Below are positions 1 to 8,491 of a stretch of DNA of 33,985 bases, piece by piece. The stretch's first letter is position 1; each line of letters begins with the position of its first letter. Source of the DNA: an uncultured Collinsella sp. (lineage in GTDB: Bacteria; Actinomycetota; Coriobacteriia; Coriobacteriales; Coriobacteriaceae); NCBI GenBank assembly GCA_902482615.1, contig CABTAA010000001.1, forward strand, positions 1 to 33,985, in the 5' to 3' direction. A program made the translations under genes and the position numbers. A model generated the notes under the pieces. The model ran no database searches. It worked only from the letters and a program-made list of their open reading frames with translations, and was not told the DNA's origin.

Positions 1-1131
1 CCCCCTGCCGATATCATGGCGTGTCCTGAGTCGATGACGGGCGCTTATCTGACCGGCAAACGAATGATCCGGGTGCCTGATGAACGGCGCAAGCCCGGTC
101 GCGGCTGCCTTAAAATTACGGGCGCTCGAGCCAACAACCTCAAAAACGTTACTGCCCAGATCGAGTTTGGTACGCTTACGGTTGTTACCGGCGTGTCGGG
201 ATCGGGTAAGAGCTCCCTGGTTACCGACACCATTGCGCCTGCCCTTACGAATGCCATTCACCGCTCGACGCGCCCCGTGGGTCCGTATAAGAAAATCGAG
301 GGCATCGAGTGTATCGATAAGGTTATCGATATCGACCAGTCGCCGATTGGCCGCACGCCGCGTTCCAACCCTGCTACCTATATCGGCCTGTGGGATGATC
401 TTCGCGCGCTGTTTGCGAGTACGCCGGAGTCGAAGGCGCGCGGCTACTCGCCGGGTCGTTTCTCCTTTAATGTGAGTGGCGGGCGCTGTGAGGCGTGCAA
501 GGGCGACGGGCAGATCAAGATCGAGATGCACTTCCTTCCCGATATCTACGTTCCCTGCGAAGTTTGCGGCGGTAAACGCTACAACCGCGAGACACTCGAG
601 GTCACCTACCGTGGCAAGACCATCTCGGACGTGCTCGACATGAGCGTCACCGAGGCGCTGGCCTTCTTTGGGAATATCCCGCAGATTAAGCGCAAGCTCC
701 AGACGCTGTACGATGTAGGCTTAGGCTACGTGAGCCTGGGCCAGCCCGCCACGACGCTCTCGGGCGGCGAGGCGCAGCGTGTGAAGCTCGCCAAGGAGCT
801 TCATCGACGCCAGACGGGCAAGACGTTCTATATTTTGGACGAGCCGACGACCGGTCTTCATTTTGAGGACGTCCGCCAGCTGCTCGATGTGCTGCAGCGC
901 TTGGTCGATGCGGGCAACACGGTGCTGGTGATTGAGCACAACCTTGATGTCATCAAGGTTGCCGACCGCCTGATCGATATGGGTCCCGAGGGCGGTAACG
1001 GCGGCGGAACCGTTGTGGTTTCGGGTACACCGGAGCAGGTTGCGGACTGTCCGCAGAGTTATACGGGCAAGTTTTTGGCGCCGTTGCTCAGGCGTGACCG
1101 GGAGCGCCAGGCTCAACTTGATGCTCAATAA
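1..1131 (+). CDS. uvrA: UvrABC excinuclease subunit A, C-terminal part (5' end outside window)
   Basis: UvrA is the damage-recognition ATPase of nucleotide excision repair. The reading frame is open from the first base. The first visible residues already match the UvrA segment just before the second ABC domain (TGAYLTGK, then ERRKP), so the ATG at 16 is internal and the gene starts upstream. Visible in order: the second Walker A (GVSGSGKSS), the zinc-finger module with CEAC and CEVC pairs, the ABC signature LSGGEAQRVKLA, Walker B FYILDEPTTGLH, and the switch histidine in VIEHN. The end agrees with the normal UvrA C-terminus. A hairpin follows 20 bases after the stop codon, so the next gene is probably a separate transcription unit. 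Identification is secure; only the N-terminal half is missing. Confidence 0.97.
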   Translation, partial: PPADIMACPESMTGAYLTGKRMIRVPDERRKPGRGCLKITGARANNLKNVTAQIEFGTLTVVTGVSGSGKSSLVTDTIAPALTNAIHRSTRPVGPYKKIEGIECIDKVIDIDQSPIGRTPRSNPATYIGLWDDLRALFASTPESKARGYSPGRFSFNVSGGRCEACKGDGQIKIEMHFLPDIYVPCEVCGGKRYNRETLEVTYRGKTISDVLDMSVTEALAFFGNIPQIKRKLQTLYDVGLGYVSLGQPATTLSGGEAQRVKLAKELHRRQTGKTFYILDEPTTGLHFEDVRQLLDVLQRLVDAGNTVLVIEHNLDVIKVADRLIDMGPEGGNGGGTVVVSGTPEQVADCPQSYTGKFLAPLLRRDRERQAQLDAQ

Positions 1132-1151
1132 ATAGGCGATTCAGTTTATGG

Positions 1152-1182
1152 GCGCCATCGACTCCTTGTGATTCGATGGCGC
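1152..1182 (+). terminator. hairpin after uvrA, possible terminator
   Basis: A perfect 10 bp stem (1152-1161 pairing with 1173-1182) with an 11-base loop lies 20 bases after the uvrA stop. It lacks a clear T-tract (TTGCTG follows), so it may be a weak terminator or an mRNA 3'-end stabiliser. Confidence 0.6.
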
Positions 1183-1195
1183 TTGCTGTGCCGAA

Positions 1196-1226
1196 GTGAC
1201 GTATGCAGCCGAATTGGACATATACT
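1196..1226 (+). promoter_or_regulatory. candidate promoter of ybaK-murJ-uvrC
   Basis: A good -10 box (TATACT, 1221-1226) lies about 40 bases before the ybaK start. The only -35-like string, GTGACG at 1196-1201, has a long 19 bp spacer, so the -10 is better supported than the -35. The position, after the uvrA hairpin, fits a new transcription unit. Confidence 0.4.
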
Positions 1227-1263
1227 TAATCCTTGCGTCCGAATGCGAGGGAAAGGATATGTC

Positions 1264-1764
1264 ATGGCAAAGGCTGTAAAGACGCCAAAAACCAATGCGA
1301 TGCGCGAGCTGGAAAGTGCCGGCATTTCCTATGTTCTACATACGTACGAAGACGATGGTGATGAGTCGGTGGGCCTGGGGGCCGCGATTTCGGAGCAGCT
1401 TGGCGAGGAGCCCGGTCAAGGATTTAAGACTTTGGTCTGTGTGACACCGTCCAACGACCATGTCGTGTGCTGCATCCCTGTTGCCGACGAGCTCGATTTA
1501 AAGTCCGCCGCGCGTGCCGCGGGGGAAAAGTCCTTGGCCATGATGCATGTGAAGGATTTGCTTGCGGCGACTGGCTACGTTCGCGGCGGCTGCAGCCCGG
1601 TCGGTATGAAAAAACGCTACCGGACGCTCATTGATGAGACGTGTGTCCTTTGGGATACCATTTTTATTTCGGGAGGCAAGCGTGGTTATCAGCTCGAGCT
1701 TGCACCCGATGATTTAATTGCATTTTGCGGGGCGACGGTTGCCGCGATTACGAGAGAGGACTGA
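1264..1764 (+). CDS. ybaK: YbaK/EbsC-family aminoacyl-tRNA deacylase
   Basis: This 166-residue protein belongs to the YbaK/ProX editing family, whose characterised members hydrolyse Cys-tRNA(Pro) misacylated by prolyl-tRNA synthetase. Visible family features are the lysine in GFKTLVCV (about K55), essential in characterised homologues, and the GGCSPVG(M)KK loop (about residues 110-118). Length is normal for a stand-alone YbaK. The ATG at 1264 is chosen because GGGAAAGGA sits just upstream and the family homology begins soon after (TPKTNAMRELE); the longer open frame from 1168 has no supporting features. The stop is 3 bases before murJ, suggesting co-transcription with murJ and uvrC. Exact tRNA specificity cannot be read from sequence. 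Confidence 0.92.
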   Translation: MAKAVKTPKTNAMRELESAGISYVLHTYEDDGDESVGLGAAISEQLGEEPGQGFKTLVCVTPSNDHVVCCIPVADELDLKSAARAAGEKSLAMMHVKDLLAATGYVRGGCSPVGMKKRYRTLIDETCVLWDTIFISGGKRGYQLELAPDDLIAFCGATVAAITRED

Positions 1765-1767
1765 GCG

Positions 1768-3450
1768 ATGCCGCAGGAAGAATTGAAGCGCGGAGCTCAT
1801 TTTGCAAAAGAATCTGCGCCTCAGACACCCTCATCCGAAGCTCCTTCGTCGCGAGATGACACTGACGACATGGGCTCGTCGGACTACTCCACGGTTGGTC
1901 GTTCCGCCGGGCTTATGACCATCCTGACTATCGTGTCTCGTGTCACCGGTTTTATCCGCACGTGGGCAATGGCGGCCGCTATCGGCATGTCGCTACTCTC
2001 GTCCTCCTATCAGGTCGCCAACAACCTGCCCAATATGCTCTACGAACTCGTGATGGGTGGCATGCTCGTGACGGCGTTTTTGCCCGTGTACATGGGCGTG
2101 AGGCGTGAGCAGGGTCGCGAGGCCTCGAACGAGTACGTGGGCAACCTGCTCGGCATTCTGCTTTTGGTGCTGGGTGGCATTTCGTTGCTGGGGACCGTGT
2201 TCGCCCCGGGCTTTATCTGGACGCAATCGTTCCTTTCGGGTGACGGCGGCAGCATGGATACCGCTGCGTTCATGTTCCGTTTCTTTGCCATCCAGATTCT
2301 GTTCTATGGTTTTGGCTCGGTGTTTTCGGGCGTTCTCAACGCACACCGCGACTACTTCTGGTCGACGTTTGCCCCGGTCCTCAACAATGTGATCGTCATT
2401 GCGAGCTTTATGGGTTTTGCGCCCGTGTCCGCACAGTTTGGCGAACGTGCCGGCATCATCTTAATTGCGGCCGGTACGACCCTCGGTGTCTTTGTTCAGA
2501 TGGCATGTCAGATCCCCGCGCTTGGCAAGCACGGCGTGCATCCCCATATCCATATCGACTTTAAGGACCCCGCGCTGCGCCAGACGATTGCGCTCGGTAT
2601 CCCGACGCTGCTCGCCACGGTGTGCATGTTTGTCTCGACTTCTATCACCAACGCTGCCGCGCTGGTGGTCCAGCCCGAGACTGGTCCTTCCGTCATCGCC
2701 TATGCGCGCCTGTGGTACACGCTGCCCTACGCGCTGATTGCCGCCTCGCTTTCGACGGCGCTCTATACCGAGCTCTCTCACGACGCGCAGGAGAAGGATT
2801 ACGACAGCGTTCGCACGGGCATTTCGCGTGGCGTCGCCCAGATGCTGTTCTTCCTGATTCCGTTCGCGCTGTACCTGATTGTCTTCGCGCGTCCGCTCAA
2901 CATGATTTACTGTGCCGGCAAGTTTGATGAGTCCGGCGTGGCGCTGGTGTCCGAGTTCCTTGTCTACCTGGCGTTCTCGCTGCCGCTCTACGGCGTGGTC
3001 GTGTTGATGCAGAAGAGCTTCTCTGCCTTGCTCGACATGAAGCCCTATAGCCGCTATTGCCTGTATTCCGCCATCGGCCAGGCCGGCTCGGTTCTGCTGT
3101 TTGGCGTTGTGCTGGGCTTCGGTATGCCGGCAATCGCGCTTTCGTATGTCGTCGACTACGTGATCTTGGTCGGTTGTTCGCTGTGGTGGCTGCGTCGTCG
3201 TCTGCGTGGTCTTCAGGTCAAATCTATCCTGCATGGCGGTTTCTTTGGCCTTTTGCTCGGTGGCATGGGTGCTGCCGCAGGCGCCGGCGTCATGTGGGCG
3301 CTTGAGCACTTTGTCGGCGCACTTGGCGGCTCGATTCTGATTACTCTTGGCTACGTTTGCGTTGCCGGTGTCGTCTCGCTTGCTGTTACCTTTGGCCTTG
3401 CCGTCGTCCTTAAGATGCCCGAGGTCTCGGCGCTGCTTCGTCGCAAGTAG
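1768..3450 (+). CDS. murJ: lipid II flippase MurJ
   Basis: MurJ (MviN family, MOP superfamily) moves lipid II across the cytoplasmic membrane for peptidoglycan synthesis. The 560-residue product starts with about 45 polar, Ser/Pro-rich residues, then the conserved first helix region with SRVTGFIR, which carries arginines essential in characterised MurJ. After that come QVANNLPNMLYELV and GGMLVTAFLPVY, and hydrophobic segments continue to the end, consistent with about 14 transmembrane helices. Unlike large mycobacterial homologues there is no C-terminal kinase-like or extracellular domain. It begins 3 bases after ybaK and its stop codon directly abuts the uvrC start, so the three genes are almost certainly one operon. 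The cytoplasmic N-terminal extension is of unknown role. Confidence 0.95.
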   Translation: MPQEELKRGAHFAKESAPQTPSSEAPSSRDDTDDMGSSDYSTVGRSAGLMTILTIVSRVTGFIRTWAMAAAIGMSLLSSSYQVANNLPNMLYELVMGGMLVTAFLPVYMGVRREQGREASNEYVGNLLGILLLVLGGISLLGTVFAPGFIWTQSFLSGDGGSMDTAAFMFRFFAIQILFYGFGSVFSGVLNAHRDYFWSTFAPVLNNVIVIASFMGFAPVSAQFGERAGIILIAAGTTLGVFVQMACQIPALGKHGVHPHIHIDFKDPALRQTIALGIPTLLATVCMFVSTSITNAAALVVQPETGPSVIAYARLWYTLPYALIAASLSTALYTELSHDAQEKDYDSVRTGISRGVAQMLFFLIPFALYLIVFARPLNMIYCAGKFDESGVALVSEFLVYLAFSLPLYGVVVLMQKSFSALLDMKPYSRYCLYSAIGQAGSVLLFGVVLGFGMPAIALSYVVDYVILVGCSLWWLRRRLRGLQVKSILHGGFFGLLLGGMGAAAGAGVMWALEHFVGALGGSILITLGYVCVAGVVSLAVTFGLAVVLKMPEVSALLRRK

Positions 3451-5397
3451 GTGCGTGTGGCCGGTCACGACAACATTCCAACACTCGCCGAGCAGGTTTC
3501 GCGCGTTCCCACGCAGCCCGGATGCTACCTTTGGAAGGATGCCAAGGGCGATGTCATCTACGTTGGCAAGGCGAAAAACCTGCGTTCCCGTATGCGCCAG
3601 TACGTGACGCTGCAGGATGAGCGTCAAAAGATCCCGCTGATGATGCAGCTGGTGGCGAGCTTTGACTACATCGTTGTCGAAACCGAGCATGAGGCGCTTG
3701 TACTCGAGCGCAACCTGATCGGCCAGTACCATCCGTACTTTAACGTCGACCTCAAGGATGACAAGAGCTACCCCTTTATCGCCATTACAAAGGGCGACCT
3801 GTATCCCGCTATCAAATACACGCGTGAGCGTCATAAGCCGGGAACGCGCTATTTTGGACCCTATACCGATAGCCGTGCGGCACGTGAGACGATAGATACG
3901 CTGCGCAAGGTTATCCCCATCTGCTCTGCATCCTGTGCGGAGTGGCGTCGTTGTCGCCGTATCATCGAGTCCCACAAGGGCGAGGAAGACATCGTCAATA
4001 TGATTTGCGCGCAAAACGGGCGTCCCTGCTTCGACTACCATGTCGGGCGCGGGCCGGGTGCGTGTGTCGGCGCGATTTCCCCGGCAGACTATGCCAAGAA
4101 CGTCAAGCGTGTCGAGCGCTTTTTGTCGGGCCATCGCAAGGATGTCGTCGACGAGCTGACTTCCGAGATGGCGGATGCCGCCGAGGCACTCGATTTTGAG
4201 CGCGCGGCACGCGTCAAGCGTCGTTTGGAGGTCATCAGGGGTCTGGACGACCGTCAGCAAGTCGTTTTTCCCTCCAGTGTCGATATCGATGTCATCGGTT
4301 TCTATCGCGAGGAGACCATCTCTGCCGCTTGCGTCTTTGTCGTGCGTGAGGGCCGAACAGTTCGCACCTGCGAGTTCATTCTTGACAAGGGTCTTGATGT
4401 TGACGAGGAAGAGCTCCAGTCGGGCTTTCTTAAGCGCTATTACGACGAGACGGCTGATATTCCAGCTGAGATAAACCTCTCTGTCGAGCTTGAGGATGCG
4501 GAGGCGCTGGGGGAGTGGCTTGCAGGCAAGCGCGAGCGTTCCTGCCATCTCCATAGGCCGCAGCGTGGCGAAAAGCACCGTTTGCTCGATATGGCATCCA
4601 AAAATGCGCGCCATGCCCTCATGCGCTACATGATGCGAACGGGGTACGCTGACGACCGCACCAATCAAGCGCTCCTGGAGCTCGAAAGCGCGCTGGCGCT
4701 GCCGGCGCCGCCGATGCGTATCGAGTGCTTCGATATCTCGACGCTGCATGGAACCTTTACCGTCGCCTCGATGGTGGTGTTTACCAACGGACGCGCCGAC
4801 AAGAGCCAGTACCGTCGTTTTAAAATTCAGGCCGAATTGGACGAGGCGAACGACTTCGTATCGATGTCCGAGGTCCTGGGGCGTCGCTATGCTCCCGAGC
4901 GCATGGCGGACGAGCGCTTTGGCTCGCGTCCCGATTTGCTCGTTGTCGATGGCGGCAAGCCGCAATTGACCGCTGCAATTAAGCAACTTGAGGCGCTTGG
5001 CCTCGATATACCAGTTTGTGGCTTGGCAAAGGCCGATGAGGAGGTTTTCGTGCCGTGGGACGAGACTCCCGTCGTGCTACCGACCGGCTCCGCTTCGCTT
5101 TATCTGATCAAGCAGGTTCGCGATGAATCCCACCGATTTGCGATTACGTTCCACCGCGAGTTGCGCAATAAGGCTATGACGGTTTCGGTGCTTGACGACG
5201 TTCCGGGCGTGGGACCCACCAGAAAACGTGCCATTATGCGCCATTTTGGCTCGATGAAGCGTTTGCGCGCGGCAAGCGAGCAGGAGATTGCGGAAGTTCG
5301 AGGCGTTCCGGCCGATGTCGCCAAAGCGGTCCACGAGGCACTTGTTGCATGGAATGCCGAGCGCGCCAAGGCATCGGCCAGCCGTTCCGAAAACTAA
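3451..5397 (+). CDS. uvrC: UvrABC excinuclease subunit C
   Basis: UvrC makes the two incisions of nucleotide excision repair. In this 648-residue protein the order is GIY-YIG nuclease (about residues 15-100, with GCYLW and IYVGKAKNLRSR), a cysteine-rich stretch (158-205), a UVR motif that binds UvrB (ALDFERAARVKRRLEVI), the RNase H-like nuclease domain (IECFDIS, LLVVDGGKPQL), and C-terminal helix-hairpin-helix motifs (VPGVGPTRKRAI). The start is a GTG immediately after the murJ stop, so translation is probably coupled. Odd point: the usual four-cysteine arrangement is changed. C193 and C205 are in place, but the expected third cysteine is Gly201, while extra cysteines (158, 162, 168, 186) lie upstream. 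In other actinobacteria rapZ follows uvrC; here the sialic-acid cluster intervenes. Confidence 0.96.
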   Translation: MRVAGHDNIPTLAEQVSRVPTQPGCYLWKDAKGDVIYVGKAKNLRSRMRQYVTLQDERQKIPLMMQLVASFDYIVVETEHEALVLERNLIGQYHPYFNVDLKDDKSYPFIAITKGDLYPAIKYTRERHKPGTRYFGPYTDSRAARETIDTLRKVIPICSASCAEWRRCRRIIESHKGEEDIVNMICAQNGRPCFDYHVGRGPGACVGAISPADYAKNVKRVERFLSGHRKDVVDELTSEMADAAEALDFERAARVKRRLEVIRGLDDRQQVVFPSSVDIDVIGFYREETISAACVFVVREGRTVRTCEFILDKGLDVDEEELQSGFLKRYYDETADIPAEINLSVELEDAEALGEWLAGKRERSCHLHRPQRGEKHRLLDMASKNARHALMRYMMRTGYADDRTNQALLELESALALPAPPMRIECFDISTLHGTFTVASMVVFTNGRADKSQYRRFKIQAELDEANDFVSMSEVLGRRYAPERMADERFGSRPDLLVVDGGKPQLTAAIKQLEALGLDIPVCGLAKADEEVFVPWDETPVVLPTGSASLYLIKQVRDESHRFAITFHRELRNKAMTVSVLDDVPGVGPTRKRAIMRHFGSMKRLRAASEQEIAEVRGVPADVAKAVHEALVAWNAERAKASASRSEN

Positions 5398-5489
5398 ACG
5401 CGCTTCTAAACAACTGATATACATGATTGGCTGATTTTCAATCATTTATTTCGCGGCGATTACCTCCTGATTTCGGGTTTTATTAACGC

Positions 5490-5499
5490 TAAAACGTTT
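5490..5499 (+). promoter_or_regulatory. candidate operator, LacI-type palindromic core
   Basis: The decamer TAAAACGTTT contains the perfect 8 bp palindrome AAACGTTT centred on CG, the form favoured by LacI/GalR-family regulators. It overlaps the candidate -35 hexamer. The same decamer occurs at 18197-18206 upstream of gap. No regulator gene lies in the window, so the binding protein is unknown. Confidence 0.35.
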
Positions 5500-5562
5500 G
5501 ACTAGCCATGGTGAATAACCCTGCTATCCTGCGGGTTGACGAAGACTGATATCTCACCTCGT

Positions 5563-5643
5563 CGATACATACTGTCTGGCGAATCGTTTGTCAATGAATT
5601 CGGTGAACGGTAGTAAATACCGTTCAAGCGTATGTATGTATCG
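5563..5643 (+). repeat. nested inverted repeats in the nan leader
   Basis: An outer 10 bp perfect inverted repeat (CGATACATAC at 5563-5572 with GTATGTATCG at 5634-5643) encloses an inner perfect 8 bp repeat (GAACGGTA at 5605-5612, TACCGTTC at 5618-5625, 5-base spacer). It could fold as RNA or serve as a DNA operator. It matches no riboswitch class I can recognise by eye. Confidence 0.6.
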
Positions 5644-5762
5644 GTCGCCGAGCGCGGCACCTCAGTTGGGTCCGTCGGTAGGTAAGGTATATATCGTCCG
5701 CAAGTTGCGCGGGGGCAAGTCTAGGTGCTCCCGGGTAAGATTCTCTATTGATAGGAGAAGAC

Positions 5763-7376
5763 ATGGCCATCATCAACAAGGGTATGTCCAGGCGTTCGTT
5801 CCTCGGCCTCACCGGCAGCGTCGCTGCTGTCGCAGGGCTTGGTCTCACCGGCTGCGGTGGCAGCTCCAACGACGAGGGTTCCGCTTCCGGTTCCACCGAT
5901 TCCGCCAACCGTGGCGGCGGCGTGATCACCGCTGGTTCCGCTTACGCTCCGTCCAGCTTCGACCCCGCCAGCACCGGCTCCGCTGTGGGCCTGGGTGCTA
6001 ACTGGCACGTCATCGAGGGCCTCTATGGCATCGATTACCACGACTACAGCACCTTCAACGAGCTCGCCACCGACGATCCCAAGTCCGTGGACGACACTAC
6101 CTTCGAGGTCACCATCCGCAAGGGCGCCAAGTTCTCCGATGGCACCGAGGTCACTGCTGACGACGTCGTTGCCTCCTACACCGCTTGCGCTGCTTCCGCT
6201 ACCTATGCTCCGTTCTTCCAGCCCTTCGAGTCCATCGAGGCCAAGGACGCCAGCACTGTAACGGTCAAGACCAAGGTCCCCAACTTCTCCCTGCTCAAGG
6301 ATCGTCTGGCCATCATCCGCGTTACCCCGGCTACCCAGGCCGAGGAGGATCGCGCTAAGCAGCCGATCGGTTCGGGCCCCTGGATGTATGACTCTATCTC
6401 CGATACCGAGATCACCCTGGTTCCCAACCCCGAGTACAACGGTGAGTATGCTGCCGAGGATAAGAAGATCCAGTACAGCATCCTGACCGACCCCACCGCT
6501 CGCGTTACCGCTCAGCAGGAGGGCTCCACGCTCGTTATGGAGCTCGTCACCGCTGACGCCGTCGACCAGCTCGAGAGCGCTGGCTGCAAGATCGATAACG
6601 TTCAGGGTTTCGGCACCCGCTTCATCATGTTCAACGTCGCCAAGGAGCCTTGGAACAACGTCAAGGTTCGTCAGGCCGTCATGTACGCGCTCGACACCGA
6701 GAAGATGATCACCAACACCTTCGCCGGCCTTGCCACCGCTGCCAGCTGCTACCTGCCCAAGAGCTTCACTAACTATCATGAGGCTTCCACGGTGTACAAG
6801 ACTGACGCCAAGAAGGCCAAGAAGCTCATCGAGGAGTCTGGCATCACCCCGGGCGCCATCACCCTGCGCACCACCGACAACGAGCAGATCAAGGGCATGG
6901 CCGCCCAGGTCAAGAACGACCTCGACGCTCTCGGCTTCGATGTGACCATCCAGACCGATACCTCGCCGGCCACCTACGCTGCCATCGACGGCGGCGAGGC
7001 CTACGATATCCTCCTTGCCCCTGGCGATCCTTCCTGCTTCGGCGCCGACCCCGACCTGCTGCTCAACTGGTGGTACGGCGACAACGTCTGGATGCAGACC
7101 CGTTGCCCGTGGAAGGAGTCCGCTGAGTGGGAGAAGCTCCACGGTCTCATGGACGAGGCTCTTGCCGCCGAGGGCGACGAGCAGCAGAAGAAGTGGAACG
7201 AGTGCTTCGATATCATCGCTGACAACGCCGTTCTGTACCCCGTTGTCCACGTCAAGACCGTCTCCGCTTCCTGGGACGATCCGTCCACCGCGCCCAACGG
7301 CGAGGCCCTCGATGGCTTCAAGGGCATCGGTACGACGAGCATGTCCTTCAGGGGCGTCGCGACCGTCAAGGCCTAA
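5763..7376 (+). CDS. family 5 ABC transporter substrate-binding lipoprotein (probable sialic acid transporter)
   Basis: This 537-residue protein is a DppA/OppA-type (SBP family 5) extracellular binding protein. The N-terminus has a twin-arginine signal (SRRSFLGL, R10-R11), a hydrophobic stretch and a lipobox ending at Cys31 (LTGC), followed by a Gly/Ser/Asp-rich linker. This indicates a folded, Tat-exported lipoprotein on the outer face of the membrane. The SBP5 core follows (ASTFNELATDDPK-like region, then TIRKGAKFSDGT at about residues 110-125). Family 5 proteins usually bind peptides. Its place at the head of a cluster with NanA, ManNAc kinase and NanE suggests sialic acid instead, as for SatABCD of Haemophilus ducreyi. 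The ATG at 5763 is favoured by TAGGAGA upstream; a TTG 15 bases earlier is unlikely. Codon choice looks highly biased, consistent with strong expression. Confidence 0.87.
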   Translation: MAIINKGMSRRSFLGLTGSVAAVAGLGLTGCGGSSNDEGSASGSTDSANRGGGVITAGSAYAPSSFDPASTGSAVGLGANWHVIEGLYGIDYHDYSTFNELATDDPKSVDDTTFEVTIRKGAKFSDGTEVTADDVVASYTACAASATYAPFFQPFESIEAKDASTVTVKTKVPNFSLLKDRLAIIRVTPATQAEEDRAKQPIGSGPWMYDSISDTEITLVPNPEYNGEYAAEDKKIQYSILTDPTARVTAQQEGSTLVMELVTADAVDQLESAGCKIDNVQGFGTRFIMFNVAKEPWNNVKVRQAVMYALDTEKMITNTFAGLATAASCYLPKSFTNYHEASTVYKTDAKKAKKLIEESGITPGAITLRTTDNEQIKGMAAQVKNDLDALGFDVTIQTDTSPATYAAIDGGEAYDILLAPGDPSCFGADPDLLLNWWYGDNVWMQTRCPWKESAEWEKLHGLMDEALAAEGDEQQKKWNECFDIIADNAVLYPVVHVKTVSASWDDPSTAPNGEALDGFKGIGTTSMSFRGVATVKA

Positions 7377-7436
7377 GACTCGCTTGAGTCATATGTGGGG
7401 CGTCGGTCGTAAGGCAACGTCTTCATAGTTGAAACA

Positions 7437-7470
7437 AAGACCCGGGCGGCCTCGATGTCGCTCGGGTCTT
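7437..7470 (+). terminator. 12 bp hairpin between binding protein and permease genes
   Basis: Positions 7437-7448 pair with 7459-7470 (12 bp with one G-U pair) around a 10-base loop. There is no T-tract. It is better placed as a partial terminator or 3' stabiliser that keeps binding-protein mRNA in excess over the membrane components, an arrangement common in ABC transporter operons. Confidence 0.65.
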
Positions 7471-7531
7471 GTGATGAGTATCCATACTCATATACCAGTT
7501 GGTCCTACCGACAAAAGAAAGGGGAGAGAAC

Positions 7532-8488
7532 GTGAACAACTTTCTACGTTTGATTGGAAGGCGTCTCGTGGCGCTGCCGATCATGGCATTGGGCGTCACC
7601 GTCCTGGTGTTCTTCCTTATGTCGTTCTCCAAGACCGACCCCGCCTATACGGCGTTGGGTGACGGTGCCTCGCCCGAGGCGGTTGCCGAGTACCATGAGA
7701 AGTATGGTCTGGACGACCCCTGGCCCGTGCGCTACGTGCGCTACATGGGCGATCTGATCCATGGTGACATGGGCACCTATGGTGCTGCTCGCAACTCCGT
7801 TGCCAAGCGCATCTCCACGGCCCTGCCCGTCACGATGCAGCTGACCTTCATCGGTCTTGCCATCGGCGCGGTCGTCTCGTTTTTGCTCGGCGTCATCGCG
7901 GCACTGTATCGCGATAAATGGCCGGACCAAGTGATCCGCGTCTTCTCTATCGCCGGCTTGGCAACCCCGTCGTTCTGGCTTGCCGTTCTGTTGATTCTGC
8001 TGTTCTCTTCCTACCTTAAGGTGCTTCCGGCGTCCGGTGCTCTGCCTCACTTCACCACCAACCCGGCTGGCTATCTGGGACGTATGATCATGCCCGCTAT
8101 CGCTCTGGCATTCCCGCTGACGGGCCAGATGACTCGTATCGTGCGTACGGCCATGGTTGAGGAGCTCGATAAGGACTATGTCCGTATGGCTCGCGGCGCC
8201 GGCGTTCCCGAGAAGGTCGTCGTCGGCATCAACGTTTTGCGCAACGCGCTGATCACCCCGGTCACCACCCTCGGTCTTAAGATCGGTTACCTTATGGGCG
8301 GTGCCGTCGTCATCGAGGTCATCTTCAACCTCCCCGGCATGGGTACTGCGATTCTGCAGGGCGTTCAGGGCAACGAGGCGAACCTGGTTCAGGGCGTCGT
8401 CATCGTCGTTGCTCTTGCCTTCATCATCATCAACATCGTGGTTGACATGCTCTACCTGCTCATCAACCCGCGCATCAGGACGGTGTAG
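7532..8488 (+). CDS. DppB-type ABC transporter permease (probable sialic acid transporter)
   Basis: This 318-residue inner-membrane permease begins with the typical family start (NNFLRLIGRRLVALPIMALGVTVLVFFLM) and contains the periplasmic segment with a GDL/GDM motif (LIHGDMGTYG). It has about six transmembrane helices and an EAA-loop region (VRMARGAGVPEKVVVGINVLRNALITPV) that would contact an ATPase. The GTG at 7532 is chosen because a strong AAAGGGGAGAG lies just upstream; an upstream in-frame start at 7499 would add residues unrelated to the family. It would pair with the permease half of the next gene, whose ATG lies 3 bases after this stop. The fold is certain; substrate is inferred from the operon. 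Confidence 0.88.
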   Translation: MNNFLRLIGRRLVALPIMALGVTVLVFFLMSFSKTDPAYTALGDGASPEAVAEYHEKYGLDDPWPVRYVRYMGDLIHGDMGTYGAARNSVAKRISTALPVTMQLTFIGLAIGAVVSFLLGVIAALYRDKWPDQVIRVFSIAGLATPSFWLAVLLILLFSSYLKVLPASGALPHFTTNPAGYLGRMIMPAIALAFPLTGQMTRIVRTAMVEELDKDYVRMARGAGVPEKVVVGINVLRNALITPVTTLGLKIGYLMGGAVVIEVIFNLPGMGTAILQGVQGNEANLVQGVVIVVALAFIIINIVVDMLYLLINPRIRTV

Positions 8489-8491
8489 ATT

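Larger units (their letters stand above)
5398..5762 (+). promoter_or_regulatory. 365-base upstream region and leader of the nan cluster
   Basis: No gene is supported here. It holds a TAAAACGTTT palindromic core (5490-5499) that overlaps a possible -35 TTGACT (5498-5503). The following -10 is weak (TGCTAT at 5522-5527, 18 bp spacer). Further down are the nested inverted repeats at 5563-5643 and a good ribosome-binding site (AGGAGA) before the ATG at 5763. It most likely contains the main promoter and a long structured leader of the nan operon. Confidence 0.5.

Noticed and set aside
2461..4986. Minus-strand open frame of 841 codons opposite murJ and uvrC
   Set aside because: It spans the junction of two well-supported genes on the other strand and shows no recognisable domain.
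5748..5762. TTG start 15 bases upstream for the nan binding protein
   Set aside because: It would place the ribosome-binding site inside the coding region; the ATG at 5763 has AGGAGA at the right distance and gives a standard signal peptide.
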